In this document: positions 63,844-64,000 of the stretch, piece after piece
Position numbering within the stretch: the first letter of the stretch is position 1
How the letters are laid out: each line of letters begins with the position of its first letter
NCBI GenBank assembly: GCA_032622095.1
Contig: CP136068.1
Span: 150,053,365 to 150,117,364 of the forward strand
Reading direction: 5' to 3'
Source of the DNA: Siphonodentalium dalli
Lineage: Eukaryota; Mollusca; Scaphopoda; Gadilida; Siphonodentaliidae
Length of the DNA: 64,000 nt
Notes under the pieces: model-generated
Told to the model about the DNA's origin: nothing
The model's database searches: none
What the model saw: the letters and a program-made list of their open reading frames with translations, nothing else
Made by a program: the position numbers and the translations under genes

Positions 63844-64000
63844 CTACTCGCCAAAGGTTAAGTACAAATAATTATGCTTAAGCGCAATTCATGGTTATAT
63901 GTAACTAAACACCCCTGGTGAATAAATAGGTTTATCTATAACTTAACCTTAACTCCTTGACATATCACCTCTTGTTTTCATTGGTTTGGATGGGTAGGGA

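Overview
The window looks like genomic DNA from a metazoan, most likely a marine invertebrate and perhaps a bivalve mollusc. It is AT-rich and intron-bearing. It is crowded with non-LTR retroelement debris, foldback MITEs, tRNA-derived SINEs, and elements that combine a terminal hairpin, a CCGT/ACGG microsatellite and internal ~160-175 bp tandem repeats, a layout known from bivalve 'pearl'-type elements. The phylum is an inference from repeat style, not from a diagnostic gene.

Layout. 1-1.75 kb: decayed non-LTR reverse transcriptase. 1.9-11.1 kb: a 9.2 kb palindromic unit with ~2.18 kb near-identical arms. 11.4-23.5 kb: repeats and MITEs. 23.8-30.3 kb: five phase-consistent exons of one minus-strand host gene that I do not recognise, its introns filled by a second long inverted repeat. 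31.5-34.3 kb: foldback element and degenerate minisatellite. 34.3-36.6 kb: a 5'-truncated but open LINE reverse transcriptase.

36,589-53,728 is a complete 17.14 kb Polinton/Maverick element with terminal inverted repeats (AG...CT ends) and a 6-bp target duplication CCTATG, inserted in the 3' UTR of that LINE. It carries an adenain-like protease, double-jelly-roll major capsid protein, penton-like minor capsid protein, DDE integrase with chromodomain, packaging ATPase, protein-primed PolB and several small conserved Polinton genes, nearly all on the minus strand. PolB has one in-frame TAA and a conserved accessory gene has one TAA plus a frameshift, so the copy is probably defective.

The most unusual part is the right end of the Polinton (49.2-53.4 kb). 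PolB and a CCHC zinc-knuckle gene diverge from a ~198-bp-arm palindrome and share an identical N-terminus. Beyond them are two divergent gene pairs built on a duplicated 555-bp bidirectional promoter. All four genes end 13-22 nt before a perfect replication-dependent histone-type 3' stem-loop (GGCCCTTTTCAGGGCC); one has a second tandem loop with a compensatory stem change. No histone is encoded. I infer that the element borrows histone-type, S-phase-coupled, non-polyadenylated mRNA 3' processing for a small accessory-gene set.

53.7-64 kb: remainder of the LINE 3' UTR, another RT remnant, SINEs, repeats, and one plausible first exon of a type II membrane protein.
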